Shown: positions 17,484-26,065 of the stretch, piece by piece
Layout of the letters: each line of letters begins with the position of its first letter
Position numbering within the stretch: position 1 is the first letter of the stretch
NCBI RefSeq assembly: GCF_000379805.1
Contig: NZ_KB903543.1
Coordinates: 66,238 to 98,815 of the forward strand
DNA length: 32,578 bases
Source: Lewinella cohaerens DSM 23179
GTDB lineage: Bacteria; Bacteroidota; Bacteroidia; Chitinophagales; Saprospiraceae
Direction of reading: 5' to 3'
Notes under the pieces: generated by a model
Told to the model about the DNA's origin: nothing
Seen by the model: the letters and a program-made list of their open reading frames with translations, nothing else
Databases searched by the model: none
Made by a program: the position numbers and the translations under genes

Positions 17484-17993
17484 CTACGGCAGCAACCCGT
17501 ACTTCACCTCATCAAATACTTTCCCGTTTTTGAGTACTGCTGCTTTTGCTACGCCTTCTTTTTCAAAACCATTCTTTTCTAGTACTCGCATAGAGGCCGC
17601 ATTATAGTCGTAAACGGATGCGTAAATGCGTCGCAGCTTCATTTCCTGAAATCCTATTGGAATCATCTTTTTTACCGCAGCTGATGCTAAGCCGCGCCCC
17701 CAATAAGGTTCCCCGATCCAGTATCCCAGTTCTGCGGTACCTTCGTAAACGTCTTGCGCGGGATGTAATCCGATTACTCCGGCCAGCGTACCATCCAGCG
17801 TAATAGCCCGAATAGTAGGGCCACCAAGGGTATGAGCCATTAGTATAAATTCGTCTGCATCCTCTTCTGTATACGGGTGGGGCATTCGGTTACGGACATT
17901 GTCCCAAATATTTTTATTATTCGCCAAAAGGGCAAATGCTTTGCGGTCGGACGCTTGTAAGGGGCGAAGGGCGATTTTGTTATCCTCTATCAT
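17484..17993 (-). CDS. GNAT-family N-acetyltransferase (RimJ/RimL-like)
   Basis: This 169-residue single-domain protein resembles the RimJ/RimL-type GNATs. The N-terminal strand-helix 'IALRPLQASDRKAFALLANN' and 'RMPHPYTEEDADEFI' lead to the core 'LGYWIGEPYWGRGLASAAVKKMI'. There the R-G-L-A-S-A motif binds the acetyl-CoA pyrophosphate. The last part, 'ASVYDYNAASMRVLEKNGFEKEG', is the family's usual C-terminal element. The acceptor (a protein N-terminus or a small amine) cannot be told from sequence. It is a stand-alone gene between two terminators. Confidence 0.9.
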   Translation of the reverse strand: MIEDNKIALRPLQASDRKAFALLANNKNIWDNVRNRMPHPYTEEDADEFILMAHTLGGPTIRAITLDGTLAGVIGLHPAQDVYEGTAELGYWIGEPYWGRGLASAAVKKMIPIGFQEMKLRRIYASVYDYNAASMRVLEKNGFEKEGVAKAAVLKNGKVFDEVKYGLLP

Positions 17994-18062
17994 TTCAATA
18001 AGATATTCGTATAGACCATTAACATCCTAATCGATAGCAATAGTTCCCAGTCGTCGTCACCT

Positions 18063-19208
18063 CTAATCACTATCTTTTCCAGCGCCCCACAGCTCATCAA
18101 ACAATGCCGGTGAAGCTTTAAGGTAAGTGGCTTTACCCGTTTCCTCCAACCACCGCTCACGAATCATTTCACTGCGCTGTAATCGCGCATCAACATCCTG
18201 AAAAGTGGGATTATCAAACCACATGCGGTGCGATTTCCAATGACAATTGATATAACTCACTGCTTTTACGACATCAGGATTATCGGTAACGGTTTTAAAG
18301 AAGGGTACAAACCAATTATCCCAAGCCTCTTCCGCTTGTGCGGGGTTAGAAAGAACCGTCTCTTTTGTTTTCCCGTTCGTCTTGGTAGTGGCCGTAGAGA
18401 TGGTGGGAGTAGCTTCTGCAATAAAGACAGGTTTACCATGCTGCCGGGCAAACTCCACCATGTTGGCTTCCTCCCAGCGGGAGAAGAAGGAGTAAGCACA
18501 CCAGTCAACGTACTCATCACCTGGATACCACGATGCTAACAAATCTAAAGGCTCATCCGCACCATGTGATTGCCAGACGTAAGCGACATTCTTCACCCCC
18601 ATCGAATCATATCGGTCTTTTATTCGCCGAAAGGCAGTGATAAAGTCTTCCCGATTATAATGATTCCACGAGCCGCTGAACTCATACCCTATTCGTAAAA
18701 ATACCGGACGCGGGTGCAATGATTTCAGCCACTCCCCAAAACGGTCGACCATCTCATCCTGCTCACCACGGGCAATTTCTCCTTCATGATTGACCATCCA
18801 AAAACCTATCGCCAAGGCAGAATGCTTGAAATCTTCATCAGCCAACTGAAGCGACATATTATTATCACTATCGCCCCAATCATCGGTTTCCCAAATGCCA
18901 TCCAAGCCTTTCATCACGTAACCAAAAGAGGTGTCACCGGGGGAGATGCCCGAATACATGGTGAAACCTCCCGGTGTGGGGAAGTGATCGAAGTATCCGT
19001 CGTTGTAATCTTCCAAACCTCCTACCGATTCCAAATCTTGCCCCACAAAGAGAATACATTTCCCATCGGCGGGTTCAAATTTTGCCAGGGGGCGAACTTC
19101 TGCCGTTGGCTCCGAAGAGGTGTTTTCTTCTGCCGATTCGTTAGGCTGACAGCTGCTTAACAGGATTAACAACGCGAAAGCGAGGTTTTTTTTAACACAT
19201 AGCCACAT
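18063..19208 (-). CDS. GH26-like glycoside hydrolase lipoprotein (candidate beta-1,3-xylanase or mannanase)
   Basis: This 381-residue protein has a lipoprotein signal (lipobox LSSC, C20) followed by a Ser/Glu-rich linker. It is therefore probably anchored to a membrane and perhaps surface-exposed. The rest fits a clan GH-A TIM barrel of family GH26. E176 in 'FLRIGYEFSGSWN' is the predicted acid/base and E265 in 'PVFIAEATPTI' the nucleophile. 'DWCAYSFF' and 'SYINCHW' match later barrel strands. GH26 contains beta-mannanases and beta-1,3-xylanases. Next to GH43, a sugar symporter, xylA and xylB, xylan is the more likely substrate. The ATG lies inside a 17-bp direct repeat (19196-19212). It is the last gene of the xyl cluster. 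Confidence 0.75.
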   Translation of the reverse strand: MWLCVKKNLAFALLILLSSCQPNESAEENTSSEPTAEVRPLAKFEPADGKCILFVGQDLESVGGLEDYNDGYFDHFPTPGGFTMYSGISPGDTSFGYVMKGLDGIWETDDWGDSDNNMSLQLADEDFKHSALAIGFWMVNHEGEIARGEQDEMVDRFGEWLKSLHPRPVFLRIGYEFSGSWNHYNREDFITAFRRIKDRYDSMGVKNVAYVWQSHGADEPLDLLASWYPGDEYVDWCAYSFFSRWEEANMVEFARQHGKPVFIAEATPTISTATTKTNGKTKETVLSNPAQAEEAWDNWFVPFFKTVTDNPDVVKAVSYINCHWKSHRMWFDNPTFQDVDARLQRSEMIRERWLEETGKATYLKASPALFDELWGAGKDSD

Positions 19209-19256
19209 AGTTCCTTTCTTTGTATTGCTTAATTTTTATCACATAGCCACATAGTT
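19196..19256. repeat. 17-bp direct repeat over the GH26 start codon
   Basis: CACATAGCCACATAGTT occurs exactly at 19196-19212 and 19240-19256, a period of 44 bp, and each copy is itself a tandem of CACATAG. The first copy contains the GH26 ATG (19208). The second lies in the leader just after the GH43 stop at 19275. Confidence 0.75.
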
Positions 19257-19274
19257 TTTCGGAAGGCCATCGCG

Positions 19275-20864
19275 CTATGTAGTAAATTCTTGGTAATCAA
19301 ACCAGGCGAAGTCTGCGTGATGATTCTGGCCACTTAGGTCTTGACAGCATAGGCCAACAAAAGCCCCCGTGAAGGCTGGGCGATAACGATTGGTTTCATC
19401 ACGAACGTAATCATCTGACAAGATACTGCCGTCTAACACCGGGCCACAGCGTTGCCAATCAGCCCCATCCAGCGCGTAAAAACACTGTATGGCCGAATGT
19501 TGCCAACGGAATTTTAGCTTAATATTCCCTTCGTCGGGCAACACTATAGGTACCCGCAACATTTCTTCAATTTCGTATTTATCACAACGTAATAACTGCA
19601 ACTCTCGGCCTCCTTTGTCGGTGCCCTGGATGTATAAATAGTACCAATGATAGGTATTGTAATAAGCTACCAGGCCTGCCATTTGCTGAAAATTTTTAGG
19701 CTGAAAATCAAGAGCAGTTGCGACTTCTGTATTAAAGTGCTGCACACGCCGGGCCAGTAAAGACTGACGGTGTAGAGAACTCAACGATTCCTGCCCATAA
19801 AGGCGAAGAAAACCGGGGCGGTCTGCTAACGTACACCAGTCTTCGGTAATCGGAATACGCAAAGACTGAAAGTTGATATCCAGAGACTTGGTTGTAAATG
19901 CTACCCTCACGTCGCTTGGCGGTGCATTCTCGATAACTTCATTTCCTATTGTAATATTTTCTCTGACCAGCTTATTTCCTTGCTTTAGCTGCGGCCAACC
20001 ATTGTGCCAAACAACCTCCTCCAATACTGTTTCTCTACCCAATACACAACGTCCTTTTGTAGAGAGTGGGCGCCCCGTGAGGGCAACGATGTACCAGTCT
20101 CCATCGAGGCTTTCCACCAAGTCAGCGTGCCCTGTTTTCTGGAAAGGCGCTTCGGGATTATCCCTTGCCGTCATGATGGGGTTTTCGGGATGAACCTCGT
20201 AAGGGCCCAATAAATGCCGAGAACGTGCCATACTCACCGCGTGCCCGTATTCGGTGCCTCCTTCCGCCGTGATGAGGTAGTAATAACCGTTGCGTTTATA
20301 AAGGTGCGGGCCTTCCGTAAGCCCTAATTCCGTTCCTGGAAAAAGAGGCTGTAATTTGCCAATTAGTCGTTGTTCTGAAGCAGAGTATTCTTGTAAAAAA
20401 ACACCACCGGAAAACTTCCCTTGCCGGTGATCTACCAACATACTTAAATAGTATTTCTTCCCGTCGGGATTATGAAACAAGGAGCCATCGAAACCGCTAC
20501 TGCTGAGAAAAATGGGGTCCGACCAGTCGCCAAGAATATCTTGGGTAGTCACCAAATAGTTAGGTGTATCTTTCCAAACGCCTTGAAAGGATTTCACATT
20601 GGAGTAGACCAAATAGAAGGTCCCATTATCGTAACTCAAACAAGGTGCCCAAACACCACCACTGTCAGGCACGCCCTGCATATCCAACTGCGATTTCCGG
20701 TTCAGCGGACGTGCGACCAACTCCCAGTTTATCAAGTCTCTTGAGTGATGAATTTGCACACCAGGAAACCACTCAAAAGTGGAGGTTGCAATGTAGTAAT
20801 CCTCTCCTACCCTAATAATCGAAGGATCTGGATTAAAACCTCGCAGTATAGGATTTTTGAGCAT
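19275..20864 (-). CDS. GH43-family beta-xylosidase, cytoplasmic
   Basis: I use the ATG at 20864 because conserved GH43 sequence begins at once ('MLKNPILRGFNPDPSI'); an ATG at 20909 would add a non-conserved leader overlapping a hairpin. The 529 residues match the usual size of the two-domain GH43 xylosidases. The N-terminal five-bladed propeller carries the catalytic base D13 ('NPDPS'), the pKa-modulating D126 ('GFDGSLFHNPDG') and the acid E184 ('LTEGPHLYKRNGYYYL'). A C-terminal beta-sandwich (about 330-529) completes it. There is no signal peptide, so it should trim imported xylo-oligosaccharides to xylose. Alpha-arabinofuranosidase activity is the main alternative. It sits between the sugar symporter and GH26. 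Confidence 0.9.
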   Translation of the reverse strand: MLKNPILRGFNPDPSIIRVGEDYYIATSTFEWFPGVQIHHSRDLINWELVARPLNRKSQLDMQGVPDSGGVWAPCLSYDNGTFYLVYSNVKSFQGVWKDTPNYLVTTQDILGDWSDPIFLSSSGFDGSLFHNPDGKKYYLSMLVDHRQGKFSGGVFLQEYSASEQRLIGKLQPLFPGTELGLTEGPHLYKRNGYYYLITAEGGTEYGHAVSMARSRHLLGPYEVHPENPIMTARDNPEAPFQKTGHADLVESLDGDWYIVALTGRPLSTKGRCVLGRETVLEEVVWHNGWPQLKQGNKLVRENITIGNEVIENAPPSDVRVAFTTKSLDINFQSLRIPITEDWCTLADRPGFLRLYGQESLSSLHRQSLLARRVQHFNTEVATALDFQPKNFQQMAGLVAYYNTYHWYYLYIQGTDKGGRELQLLRCDKYEIEEMLRVPIVLPDEGNIKLKFRWQHSAIQCFYALDGADWQRCGPVLDGSILSDDYVRDETNRYRPAFTGAFVGLCCQDLSGQNHHADFAWFDYQEFTT

Positions 20865-20884
20865 TAAAAATAGCTTTACAAGAA

Positions 20885-20912
20885 CGCTTGCCGGGAAACT
20901 TCCCAACAAGCG
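20885..20912 (-). terminator. interrupted hairpin between symporter and GH43 genes
   Basis: A 6-bp stem CGCTTG/CAAGCG (20885-20890 with 20907-20912) encloses a second short stem GGGA/TCCC with a 4-nt loop. It starts 10 bp after the symporter stop. It could be a terminator, or an mRNA stability element that sets the relative levels of transporter and hydrolase. Confidence 0.5.
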
Positions 20913-20921
20913 CTTACTTTT

Positions 20922-22472
20922 TTACCTGGTATATTCCGCCTCAATAGCCTCCAAGGTTTTGCCCTTGGTTTCTGGTAGAATCTTCAAGAAAAGGAAGAAG
21001 CCAACTGCGGCTATCAATCCATAAATCAGGAAGGTCGTTGCATTGCCTAAAGTGGCAAGCTCCCAAGGGAATATCCGCGAAATCAGCCAGCTGGCGAAAC
21101 CGTTGATAAACCCAACAAAGCCAATGGCCAAGCCTCGGTATTGATTGGGGTAAAGCTCTGATAGCATCACCCACATGACGGGGCCAAGAGAGAACGCAAA
21201 ACAAGCGATGAACGCAAGGATGCCAATCATCACCAATACAGCATTTATCTTGGTGGCCTTCTCCAGAATATCTCCTTCGTATTTTTTGTAAACTTGCTCG
21301 CCAATGGCTGCCTTCATTGTATTTTTGAAGTCCAAATCATTGGTAAACGTTTGTCCGTAATAAGGTGTTAACGCTGTGGCGTCAATCTCTTCTGTCAGCG
21401 CTTTCGCATCGTTTTCCGTAAGGGTATAAGTAGCTTGATTAAAACTAAATGCACAAAGTAACATACTGGCGGCAATGCCGCCAATACCCATTAGCAAGAG
21501 CGGGCGACGCCCAACTCGGTCGATAAGGAAAATAGCGATGATCGTAAATACCACCGTGGTCAAACTCAACCATACGCCAGATGCAAAGGCCGCATCGGTA
21601 CCAATGCCTGTTTGCTTAAAAATAGAAGTAGCGTAAAAATATACCGCGTTGATCCCTGTCACTTGCTGTAGTATGCCGATGGCAATTCCTACCCACAAAA
21701 TGTACTTGAGCGCTGGTGCAAATAAGTCTTTTATTTTGGGCTTTTCTGTGTTTTTATTTTCCAGGATACTCTTCTGAATATCTTCTGCCTCTTGCCTAGC
21801 AACAGCAGATCCGTGGAGTTTGACCAACACCTGCTCGCCTTCTTCTTTCATGCCTTGCAGGTAGAGCCACCTCGGGCTACGCGGCACAAAAAACAAGAGT
21901 ACAAAGTACAAGATCGCAGGTACAAACTCTACGCCCAACATCCATCGCCAAACCGTTTCATCCGTAAGACTACTGGCCGGGTCATTATTTAAATGATTGA
22001 GATACGCATTGCAAAGAAATGCAGCGAAAAACCCTAATACAATATTTAGTTGCTGAATAGACACCAACGATCCGCGCTTAGCTGCCGAAGATATTTCAGC
22101 GATAAAAGTAGGCGCAATAATCAGCGCTGCTCCGAAGGCTAATCCACCAACTAATCTCGCAACATAAAGTGCCTCGTAAGAGCCTGCATAAGCCGACCAT
22201 ATTGCCGATAACGCGTAAAGAAAAGCGACTGCTTTCAATACCACTCTTCGTCCAATGCGATCACTCAAACGCCCCGCGACCAGCATGGCAAACATGGCTG
22301 CCATCGTAGGGGCCGCCACAATACTACCATCTTGCGAGTCTGTCAATTCAAAGAAAGGACTGGCAAAATTCATTACGCCGGAGATAATCCCGGCATCAAA
22401 GCCAAAGAGGAAGCCGCCAAGCGACACTACGACCGCTAAAAAAATTGTAAACCTGGTAGATGATGATTCCAT
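20922..22472 (-). CDS. MFS sugar porter, probable xylose/H+ symporter
   Basis: This 516-residue inner-membrane protein has twelve predicted helices and the sugar-porter signatures. These are 'GGFLFGFDAGIISG' in helix 1, 'GRLSDRIGRR' in the 2-3 loop, 'RSPRWLYLQG' after helix 6, 'QQVTGINAVYFYATSIF' in helix 7, 'DRVGRRPLLL', and the terminal 'PETKGKTLEAIEAEY'. It belongs with XylE/GLUT-like proton symporters. A longer-than-usual insert between helices 9 and 10 ('LTENDAKALTEEIDATALTP'...) also occurs in Bacteroidota xylose porters, as I recall. Its position between xylA and GH43 makes xylose the most likely substrate. Its leader contains a tandem repeat (22481-22508). Confidence 0.92.
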   Translation of the reverse strand: MESSSTRFTIFLAVVVSLGGFLFGFDAGIISGVMNFASPFFELTDSQDGSIVAAPTMAAMFAMLVAGRLSDRIGRRVVLKAVAFLYALSAIWSAYAGSYEALYVARLVGGLAFGAALIIAPTFIAEISSAAKRGSLVSIQQLNIVLGFFAAFLCNAYLNHLNNDPASSLTDETVWRWMLGVEFVPAILYFVLLFFVPRSPRWLYLQGMKEEGEQVLVKLHGSAVARQEAEDIQKSILENKNTEKPKIKDLFAPALKYILWVGIAIGILQQVTGINAVYFYATSIFKQTGIGTDAAFASGVWLSLTTVVFTIIAIFLIDRVGRRPLLLMGIGGIAASMLLCAFSFNQATYTLTENDAKALTEEIDATALTPYYGQTFTNDLDFKNTMKAAIGEQVYKKYEGDILEKATKINAVLVMIGILAFIACFAFSLGPVMWVMLSELYPNQYRGLAIGFVGFINGFASWLISRIFPWELATLGNATTFLIYGLIAAVGFFLFLKILPETKGKTLEAIEAEYTR

Positions 22473-22480
22473 ACCTTAAA

Positions 22481-22508
22481 TTGGTTAGATAGTTAGTTGG
22501 TTAGATAG
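22481..22508. repeat. tandem repeat in the symporter leader
   Basis: TTGGTTAGATAG occurs twice (22481-22492 and 22497-22508), period 16, starting 9 bp upstream of the symporter ATG. Confidence 0.75.
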
Positions 22509-22638
22509 TAGGAAGGTTAATTCGAGGCTTTGACCCTAATCATGCCGTAGCTAGTGGTATCCCAAAACAACACTCCATTCATCACAATGATAATGAAAAT
22601 AGCATCAGTAATCTCCATACAATTATAGTTATACTCGT

Positions 22639-22674
22639 CACGAAGTGGCCTAGCGAACACCACGCCACTTCGTG
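22639..22674 (-). terminator. hairpin downstream of xylA
   Basis: A perfect 11-bp inverted repeat CACGAAGTGGC/GCCACTTCGTG (22639-22649 with 22664-22674) carries a 14-nt loop and starts 12 bp past the xylA stop. It may terminate or attenuate transcription before the sugar symporter. There is no strong U-tract. Confidence 0.6.
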
Positions 22675-22686
22675 CCAGGTACATGA

Positions 22687-24012
22687 CTAGGCATATTGAT
22701 TGATAATGTTTTCAAATAGTTCTTGCCTACCTGAGCGTTGTTCCGGCTCACCATCACGCTGAGCGATTTTGGCCAAATCGGCAAAACTCAGTGCGCCATC
22801 AGCAAAAGCCTTGCCTTCACCATTGGCAAAAGAGCTATAGCGTTCTTCTCTCAACTTCAGATAAGGCGATTGTTGCATCACTGCATCAGCTGCTAGTAAA
22901 GCTCGTGCAAATACATCCATGCCCCCAATGTGGGCGTAGAAGATATCGGCTAAATCGGTAGAGTTCCGGCGTGTTTTCGCATCAAAATTGATACCTCCAC
23001 CTTGCACACCTCCTCCGGCAAGGAATACCAGCATTGCTTCTGTCAACTCCATCACATTATTGGGAAATTGGTCGGTATCCCATCCGTTCTGGTAGTCGCC
23101 GCGATTGGCATCCATGCTACCCAACATACCCGCATCGGCTGCTACTTGCAGTTCATGCTGAAAAGTGTGCTGCGCAAGGGTAGCGTGGTTTACTTCGATA
23201 TTGAGTTTGAAATCATCAGCCAGACCATATTCTCGCAAGAAATTGATCGACGTAGCTGCATCAAAATCATACTGGTGCTTACTCGGCTCCATCGGCTTGG
23301 GCTCGATAAAGAAGGTGCCCGTAAATCCTTGTGCTCGCGCGTAGTCTTTAGCCATGTGAAGGAAACGAGCCATGTGGTCTAGTTCCTGCTTCATATCGGT
23401 GTTAAGGAGCGACATGTAGCCTTCGCGGCCACCCCAGAACACATAATTCTCTCCACTTAGCTTGATAGTTGCATCAAGGGCGATCTTCACTTGAGCGCCT
23501 GCGCGTGCCACCACCGCAAAATCGGGGTTGGTCATCGCACCATTCATGTAACGAGGGTGCGAAAACAAGTTGGCTGTTCCCCAAAGGAGCTTCACACCGC
23601 TGCTCTTTTGCTTCTCCAAGGCATAGTCCGTGATGGCCTCTATCCGGCGCTCACTTTCAGCCAGCGTATCGCCCTCGGCTACCAGATCGAAATCATGGAA
23701 ACAGTAGTAAGGAACGCCCAGTTTTGTGATAAACTCAAACCCAGCATCCATCTTGTTTTTTGCTTCATCAACGGCGTCGGTTGCTCCCAGCCAAGGGAAA
23801 TTCTTGGTAGGTGCACCAAAAGGATCCCCGCCTGTGCCACAAAGGGTATGCCACCAAGCCACCGCAAAGCGAAAATGCTCGGCCATTGTTTTACCTGCGA
23901 CTACCCGGTCGGCTTCGTACCAACGAAAGGCCAGCGGGTTATCCGATTCCTTGCCCTCGAAAGGGATTTTGCCAATACTTTTGAAATATTCTTTACTTCC
24001 TGTTGTTATCAT
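22687..24012 (-). CDS. xylA: xylose isomerase
   Basis: This 441-residue enzyme converts D-xylose to D-xylulose and matches the length of class II xylose isomerases. The catalytic His/Asp pair is H106 and D109 in 'YYCFHDFDL'. The metal-binding Glu is E237 in '[17 protein letters not shown]'. '[15 protein letters not shown]', '[17 protein letters not shown]' and '[20 protein letters not shown]' are family signatures supplying the other metal ligands. It works in the cytoplasm on xylose imported by the downstream symporter and passes xylulose to the xylulokinase encoded upstream. The ATG at 24012 lies in a 13-bp tandem repeat that includes the start codon. Confidence 0.97.
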   Translation of the reverse strand: MITTGSKEYFKSIGKIPFEGKESDNPLAFRWYEADRVVAGKTMAEHFRFAVAWWHTLCGTGGDPFGAPTKNFPWLGATDAVDEAKNKMDAGFEFITKLGVPYYCFHDFDLVAEGDTLAESERRIEAITDYALEKQKSSGVKLLWGTANLFSHPRYMNGAMTNPDFAVVARAGAQVKIALDATIKLSGENYVFWGGREGYMSLLNTDMKQELDHMARFLHMAKDYARAQGFTGTFFIEPKPMEPSKHQYDFDAATSINFLREYGLADDFKLNIEVNHATLAQHTFQHELQVAADAGMLGSMDANRGDYQNGWDTDQFPNNVMELTEAMLVFLAGGGVQGGGINFDAKTRRNSTDLADIFYAHIGGMDVFARALLAADAVMQQSPYLKLREERYSSFANGEGKAFADGALSFADLAKIAQRDGEPEQRSGRQELFENIINQYA

Positions 24013-24038
24013 GGTTTGGTGGTTGATGGTTTGGTGGT
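24011..24038. repeat. tandem repeat including the xylA start codon
   Basis: ATGGTTTGGTGGT (plus-strand reading) occurs at 24011-24023 and 24026-24038, period 15. The first copy overlaps the xylA ATG complement at 24010-24012. Confidence 0.75.
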
Positions 24039-24344
24039 AAAAAAATGACCTAAACGACTTCGCGCATCCAGCCTCCCTTCCCCTGCAAGATAGCGACGGG
24101 CAATCAATAACTGTCAGATATCCTAGGAGTGATTTTAGCTTTACTCATCGTTAAAGAACCGCCTCCCTTAGCTATGGCTAAGGTCGGGAACCTTTGCCTC
24201 AATCAAAGTCAAAATCACTTGCCTATTAAACCCGACAGTTATTAATCGTCCGTCGCATAGCTCCCGAAACAATACCATACTTGCTAATGGGAAGGGCCGA
24301 GAATGGGGCTTTGATGGTTGTTGTTGTTTTTTACAAAAAAAATA
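24013..24344. other. xylB-xylA intergenic gap
   Basis: This 332-bp gap between two same-strand genes holds the xylA leader repeat at its left end and a 138-bp palindromic MITE-like element (24106-24243). The remaining right part is unremarkable. No gene is supported here. Confidence 0.6.
24102..24247. mobile_element. MITE-like palindromic element with AATC duplication
   Basis: AATAACTGTC at 24106-24115 and GACAGTTATT at 24234-24243 are perfect 10-bp terminal inverted repeats. An imperfect match continues inward for about 38 bp, with a second conserved block AGTGATTTT...CTTT. The inverted similarity stops exactly at these ends. Both ends are flanked by AATC (24102-24105 and 24244-24247), as expected of a 4-bp target-site duplication. 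The centre has a CCTTAGC/GCTAAGG hairpin. There is no coding capacity. Confidence 0.5.
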
Positions 24345-25829
24345 TCAAAGAATCATCTCTTCAAGATCGCTACGCCATGCTTGGTAAGCGTCCTGATAGC
24401 TACCATTTCTATCCACGGGCTCGTAAGCCGTCACCAATTTATTATCAGTCATTGCTTGTCGTACGCTGCTGTAAATCCCAACGGCTACGCCAGCTGCTTT
24501 TGCAGCACCAATGGCACCCGTGGTTTCCAAAACTTCGATCCGACTGCCCAGCAAATTGGAAATTGTACCAGAAAAAACGGCCGATTGAAATAGGTTGTCA
24601 TTCCCTACTCGCATGACCTGCAAATTGAGTCCCATCTCCTGCAATATTTCCATGCCGTAAACAAAAGAAAAGGCAATACCTTCCAGCGCTGCCCGATAAA
24701 AGTGAGCACGCTGATGGCGGTTAAACTGCAAATTATTGATCTTAGCGCCAGGAGCTTTATTTCCTAACATTCGCTCTGCACCATTGCCAAAAGGTAAAAT
24801 CCGCAAGCCATCGGCTCCTGGAGGGATAGCGGCGGCGGCTTTTTCCATTTCAGGGTAACTCATACCATGCTCCGCCATCTGTTGTTTTATCCAACTATAT
24901 TGGATTCCTGCCCCATTGATACAAAGTAAAATGCCTACACGAGGAGCCTCACTACTGTGATTGACATGCGCAAAGCCATTGACCCGCGATGCAGGATCAT
25001 AAAGCGGTTGATCAACAACACCATAAACGACACCAGAAGTACCTCCGGTAGCCGCCACTTCGCCAGCTTCCATTACATTCAACGAAAGTGCATTGTTAGG
25101 CTGATCGCCTGCCCGATAATTGACGGGGGTGCCACTGGTCAGTCCTGTTGCCTTGGCAGCCACAGTCGTCACCTCTCCTTGCAAAGAGAAAGTGCCTACC
25201 AATTCCGGCAATAGACTTTTATCAAAACCATAATAATCCATCACCAGCGCTGCGGGCGCATTCTCCTGAAAATCCCACAAAATTCCCTCGGACAGGCCGC
25301 TTGCAGTCGTCCGTATTTCGCCCGTCAGCCGCATAGCGATATAGTCGCCCGGTAGCATTATTTTGTGGATACGCTCGTACAGCGCAGGTTCGTTGTCTTT
25401 TACCCACTTGAGCTTGGAAGCGGTAAAGTTGCCTGGAGAATTGAGCAAGTGCTGCAAACATTTTTCGCTCCCAATTTCTTCGGCAGCTTTATCTCCGATT
25501 GCGACCGCACGGCTGTCGCACCAAATGATTGAAGGGCGCAGTACTTTCTGGTTTTCGTCCACAAGTACCAATCCGTGCATCTGGTAGGCAATACCTATGC
25601 CTTTGATCTGCGCAGGGTCCACACCCGTGCTTTGCAGAAGCTTCTGGGTTGCCAGGCATACATTGGCCCACCAGGTTTCGGGATCTTGTTCAGCCCACCC
25701 TGGTTGTACGGCCAGCATATCCAGTTCCGTTTCCGGCGATTGCGCCACAGCCAGTTGCTTTCCCGTTTGAACATCAACCAAAGCGGCTTTGATAGAAGAG
25801 GAGCCGATATCGTAGCCGAGTAGATACAT
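24345..25829 (-). CDS. xylB: xylulokinase
   Basis: I take the ATG at 25829, where the FGGY-kinase N-terminus begins ('MYLLGYDIGSSSIKAALVDV'); an ATG at 25877 adds a stretch that overlaps the promoter. The 494-residue product phosphorylates D-xylulose to xylulose-5-phosphate. D7 in the phosphate-1 loop, 'AYQMHGLVLVDENQKVLRP' with 'IIWCDSRA', and the catalytic base D242 in 'YRAGDQPNNALSL' are visible. The C-terminal adenosine region contains 'ATGGTSGVVYGV' and 'LPFGNGAERMLG'. It is the first gene of the leftward xyl cluster, with a well-placed promoter and three tandem upstream repeats. The activity within FGGY kinases follows mainly from the neighbouring xylA. Confidence 0.93.
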   Translation of the reverse strand: MYLLGYDIGSSSIKAALVDVQTGKQLAVAQSPETELDMLAVQPGWAEQDPETWWANVCLATQKLLQSTGVDPAQIKGIGIAYQMHGLVLVDENQKVLRPSIIWCDSRAVAIGDKAAEEIGSEKCLQHLLNSPGNFTASKLKWVKDNEPALYERIHKIMLPGDYIAMRLTGEIRTTASGLSEGILWDFQENAPAALVMDYYGFDKSLLPELVGTFSLQGEVTTVAAKATGLTSGTPVNYRAGDQPNNALSLNVMEAGEVAATGGTSGVVYGVVDQPLYDPASRVNGFAHVNHSSEAPRVGILLCINGAGIQYSWIKQQMAEHGMSYPEMEKAAAAIPPGADGLRILPFGNGAERMLGNKAPGAKINNLQFNRHQRAHFYRAALEGIAFSFVYGMEILQEMGLNLQVMRVGNDNLFQSAVFSGTISNLLGSRIEVLETTGAIGAAKAAGVAVGIYSSVRQAMTDNKLVTAYEPVDRNGSYQDAYQAWRSDLEEMIL

Positions 25830-25849
25830 AGTAGTAAGGTTTACTACGT

Positions 25850-25857
25850 CAAAAGTA
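25850..25857 (-). promoter_or_regulatory. xylB: -7 box of the xylB promoter
   Basis: The minus strand reads TACTTTTG, an exact match to the Bacteroidota -7 consensus TAnnTTTG, about 21 bp upstream of the xylB ATG. No clear TTTG -33 element is found at the usual distance, which fits an activator-dependent promoter. Confidence 0.5.
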
Positions 25858-25878
25858 CGTCGTTTAAAGAAAAACATC

Positions 25879-25911
25879 CTTGTTATACTGCCGTGATACT
25901 TTTGTTATACT
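25879..25911. promoter_or_regulatory. three tandem 11-bp units, candidate xyl operator
   Basis: On the minus strand three adjacent units read AGTATAACAAA, AGTATCACGGC and AGTATAACAAG (25911-25901, 25900-25890, 25889-25879). The AGTATnAC core keeps an exact 11-bp period, about one helical turn. They end 21 bp before the -7 box, where an activator would contact RNA polymerase. The binding protein is not known; an AraC-type xylose regulator would fit such direct repeats. Confidence 0.5.
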
Positions 25912-26065
25912 TCACCGCTAATTTTGTTCCTATCAAATCGAGCAATTACAACGCGCTAAAAAACGCGAACTATTTATCAAAAACATCCAGTAACCTAGTT
26001 TATCTCGTAACTATATATACAAGCGCTTTAGTCTCGGCTTCAAAAAAACAAAAACATCAATAATA

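Noticed and set aside
23491-24048. 185-codon antisense frame in xylA
   Set aside because: Shadow of a strongly conserved gene; no independent coding signal.
25830-25877. Upstream ATG extension of xylB
   Set aside because: The extra 16 residues precede the conserved FGGY N-terminus and overlap the exact -7 promoter box.
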